The notes beneath the pieces are model-generated. The model saw only the letters and a list, made by a program, of their open reading frames with translations. It was not told the origin of the DNA and did not search any database. A stretch of DNA of 64,000 bases from Gyrodactylus bullatarudis (taxonomy: Eukaryota > Platyhelminthes > Monogenea > Gyrodactylidea > Gyrodactylidae). Each line of letters opens with the position of its first letter. The stretch's first letter is position 1. Of the stretch, positions 61,901 to 64,000 are shown one piece after another. The stretch is taken from positions 1 to 64,000 of the forward strand of contig SSNU01000228.1 of the NCBI GenBank assembly GCA_012064415.1, in the 5' to 3' direction. Both the position numbers and the translations under genes were made by a program.

Positions 61901-63309
61901 AGAGTTGTTTATAGGGAAGCGGTGTAATTTCATTAGGATGATTGAAAGGGAAAAGAATACATTCTACCTATCCAATGAATCAATAAAAATTACGATTTCT
62001 TTGAATCCAGTGTGAGAGGAGAACGTTGTCTCATTGGAAGGGAAAAATCAATCATTGAATGCCAGTGAGTTTTTGAAATTGTAAAGCAAATTGACATGAA
62101 GACGAGAATTGACTATTTTTTACAAAAACTAAGTATTGTTTGAGTTCCATAATGAAATGTGTCCATACATTGTTGAAATAAGAAAAATTTATTCCGGCCA
62201 AAAATGCTATTTTTTGAATTTCGAAAATGCTCCAAATTTTTGTTCTCAGAATTTTTATTGATGTCAGAGAATTGATCAGATTAATGACGAAATATGGGAT
62301 CAAAATTAGACAAAAGTTCCGAATTTGGCCATAAAAGTCCAAAAATCCAAATTTTCAAGAAAAGTTAACTACTCCAATTTAGGGCATTTCCCTTCGTGAT
62401 AATTGAAAATTTCAGATCGTTCAATTTTCCAAAATAATAACAAATTTCATTCAACTTCTCTATCCAAATTTGAATCATTTGTTTTGATTTTGATCCCAAA
62501 TGTTGGTATTAACCCCTTCGATCCCAGAGGTCGTATAAGACCTCTAAATCAATAGTTTTAGGCGATCTCTGCATTTTAACGGGTTCGAAGGGATTAAGTC
62601 ATTTTATTTATAATTCAACCTTATAAATAATAAATATCTCAAGATCACAAATGTGAGATTCAAAAAATGCCAAACTTTTATCAGATTCAAGTTAACTGAA
62701 ACTATTTTATTCTTTTTCAAAATAATAACCTGTTCCTGTGTATTTTTTTGATTTTATCCCCGAACATTGTTTATCATAATTTCTCTAAGATTTTAAGTTC
62801 AACATTAACCTTACTTTTATTTTTGTTTCTATATATTATAATCTTTAATTATACAATGTCTCGAAGAGGGCATTAATAAGATTTATTAAGCAATCATTCA
62901 GGAAAGCAGCATCAAATGTGCTTATTTCAATTATTTATATTAAATTAGAAATCTATAATGGCAAAAAGATTTTTCGATCAAAGAGCATAACAAATCTAGT
63001 TTTGATCGTTGAATCAATCGTTTCCAGGCAAATTGAAGAAAATCTGTCAAGATTTATTATGATAATTATCCTTTAAAATCCTGTATTCAATGAGATTATG
63101 GAAGAGGACTAATTCATTAATCTCATCAAAAAATTATGGAAAGTAGAAGAAATTAAAATCCTTTCCAGTAGATTAGGAAAAATCTTTGAAAAATTACATT
63201 CGGATCGAGTACTTACCTACTGCTGCTTGAAAAGAATCGGCAAATTGAATTAGGGCAGTATCACGTTTACTGTACATAATTTTAACTCGGATTACATCAC
63301 CATAGACAC
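55715..63309 (-). CDS. heph: polypyrimidine tract-binding protein (PTB/hephaestus), 3' part, continues beyond window
   Basis: Four exons in gene order: 63217-63309, 61148-61598, 60095-60158 and 55715-55972, joined in phase. The first encodes the RRM3 second half (VYGDVIRVKIMYSKRDTALI, compare GVYGDVQRVKILFNKKENALV in PTB). The second ends RRM3 (NGQILYGKKI) and, after the DYFDSPLHRYKKANSRNFANI block, starts RRM4 with the RNP2 strand CVLHISNLP. The third gives SERKMALLQFATVELAMIALI (RNP1 region) and the fourth MHNYPISEENRIRVCFSRS, the RRM4 end. PTB binds CU-rich RNA in nucleus and cytoplasm and controls splicing. Oddities: the RRM3-RRM4 linker has about 50 extra residues, very acidic, and the protein runs about 60 aa past the usual end (SFSKSTI), Ser/Glu-rich. 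The 5' half is outside the window. Confidence 0.92.
55973..60094 (-). other. PTB intron before the last exon
   Basis: 4.1 kb, AT-rich. Apart from the foldback-family repeat at 56680-57042 I see nothing. Confidence 0.5.
56680..57042. repeat. foldback-family repeat copy in PTB intron
   Basis: It opens near GGATCAAGATTTTTTGGAAT and closes with the inverse (ATTCCAAATAATTATGTTCGA). The middle carries GGATCAAGATTAGACAAAGA. The opening half matches the arm of the structure at 63.4-64.0 kb over about 200 bp. Confidence 0.6.
60095..60158 (-). CDS. heph: PTB exon: RRM4 RNP1 region
   Basis: 64-nt exon encoding SERKMALLQFATVELAMIAL I, the third strand and second helix of RRM4. Acceptor TTGCAG, donor GTAAGT. 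Confidence 0.9.
60159..61147 (-). other. PTB intron between RRM4 exons
   Basis: 989 bp, AT-rich, no other feature. Confidence 0.6.
61148..61598 (-). CDS. heph: PTB exon: end of RRM3, acidic linker, start of RRM4
   Basis: It starts AIENLNGQILYGKKI after the CTAG acceptor. The linker contains RQNEEDNFEEADDGHNQ, then SLTKDYFDSPLHRYKK and the RRM4 beginning VLHISNLPGNILIEDLEKIF. The donor GTGAGT at 61146-61147 splits the last codon. Confidence 0.9.
61599..63216 (-). other. PTB intron within RRM3
   Basis: It contains the TTAA-flanked mini-element at 62509-62597 and, at about 62150-62420, a repeat related to sequence near 54960-55150. Otherwise nothing. Confidence 0.55.
62509..62597. repeat. 81-bp piggyBac-type MITE with TTAA duplication
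   Basis: Body 62513-62593 between TTAA (62509-62512) and TTAA (62594-62597). Ends CCCCTTCGATCCC and, inverted, TCCCTTCGAACCC agree at 11 of 13 bases. AGAGGTCGTATAAGACCTCT inside forms a small 8-bp stem. Very short, non-coding. Confidence 0.65.
63217..63309 (-). CDS. heph: PTB exon: RRM3 middle
   Basis: 93-nt exon encoding VYGDVIRVKIMYSKRDTALI and QFADSFQAAV. Acceptor TTACAG, donor GTAAGT. The preceding exon (RRM3 start) is not visible before the window ends. Confidence 0.9.
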
Positions 63310-63402
63310 CTGTAAGTAAAAGAGACAAATAAATAAAGATAGTTAATATGAATGATGGGAATTTATGATTTTTACAAAATTCTTATTTTTTTTCATCAAG
63401 AA

Positions 63403-64000
63403 ACCGAGTTTGATCAAGATTTTTTGGAATCTAGATCATGAGACCCTCTTTCACAGTACGGAGAAAAAAATTTAGAAAAAATCAATTTTTAAGGAAAATA
63501 CGTCAAATTTGAAATCTTGAAGTAGCGCCAAATTCCCATTTATTTGAACTTCAAGTTAAATTTTTTTGTTGATTTCAATGTGAGAGAGTGATCAAAATTT
63601 GATTTTTAGGATCACAATAAGACAAAAAAACCGATGATCATAATAAAAATTTTGATAAATTCGTCATTTTTCTGGGATGTTGAAATATCAGTAGGGATGA
63701 TGATGAAAAATTCAAAATTCAATTTTGACACGGTTATGGGGTGATTCTTAAAACCAGATTCAGCCTATTTAATTTCTTTGTCTTATTGTGATCCAAAAAA
63801 ACAACTTTTGATCACTCTCTCACATTGAAATCAACAAAAAAAATTAACTTAAAGTTCAAAAAAATGGGAATTTGGCGCTACTGGAAGATTTCAAATTTGC
63901 CGTATTTTCCTTAAAAATTGATTTTTTCTAAATTTTTTTCTCCGTACTGTAAAAGAGGGTCTCATGATCTAGATTCCAAAAAATCTTGATCAAATTCGAT
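63403..64000. repeat. long foldback element at the right edge
   Basis: Left arm about 63403-63640 and right arm about 63765-64000 are near-perfect inverses. Both contain TTTGATCAAGATTTTTTGG at the outer end, a shared CGGAGAAAAAAATTTAGAAA block, and GTGAGAGAGTGATCAAAA further in. Similarity reaches the last base of the window, so the right end may lie outside. Same family as 56680-57042 and 11436-11720. It lies in a PTB intron. Confidence 0.7.

Noticed and set aside
1..64000. tRNA genes, rRNA, CRISPR arrays or bacterial operon signals
   Set aside because: I looked for T-loop-like GTTCRANNC sequences and for regularly spaced repeats and found none that fold or repeat properly. Intron structure shows a eukaryotic nuclear sequence. 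A tRNAscan run would be decisive for tRNAs.

Overview
The window is nuclear DNA from an animal. The genes are split by short-consensus GT-AG introns, the code is standard, and the sequence is strongly AT-rich. The gene set is metazoan: Van Gogh/Strabismus, a two-pore K+ channel, an Ena/VASP protein, MED21, GET1/WRB, NOP9 and a PTB/hephaestus-type protein. The proteins are rather divergent, the introns reach 8 kb, and Penelope-like, LINE, Tc1/mariner-like, piggyBac-like and foldback elements are common. This suggests a fast-evolving invertebrate, but I cannot name the lineage.

Layout. 1-8 kb: the tail of an unrecognised gene, a broken LINE reverse transcriptase, a 1.2-kb TIR element with a perfect 8-bp target duplication, and a nested foldback structure (about 6.2-7.9 kb). 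8.15-10.92 kb (+): complete three-exon Van Gogh gene. 11.4-14.4 kb: a TTAA-flanked piggyBac-like element that holds a second 8-bp-TSD element and a perfect inverted duplication. 15.8-20.3 kb (+): four-exon K2P channel whose third intron holds a Tc1-like element interrupted by a 682-base N gap. 22.4-47.6 kb (-): seven-exon Enabled gene, 25 kb long, with a dead Tc1/mariner-type transposon in its fifth intron. 47.8-52.0 kb (+): MED21, GET1/WRB and NOP9 in a tight same-strand cluster, divergent from Enabled across 162 bp. 52.2-54.6 kb: a composite inverted-repeat structure carrying the GIY-YIG end of a Penelope-like element. 55.7 kb to beyond the right edge (-): the 3' half of a PTB gene (RRM3 second half, RRM4 and tail).

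Van Gogh and Enabled are linked to polarity and actin, and PTB, MED21 and NOP9 to RNA and gene expression. I see no sign that the genes form one pathway. The feature most unlike an ordinary animal gene layout is the MED21-GET1/WRB junction. The second reading frame starts inside the last codons of the first, or 1 nt after its stop, which implies a shared transcript, trans-splicing or an internal promoter.
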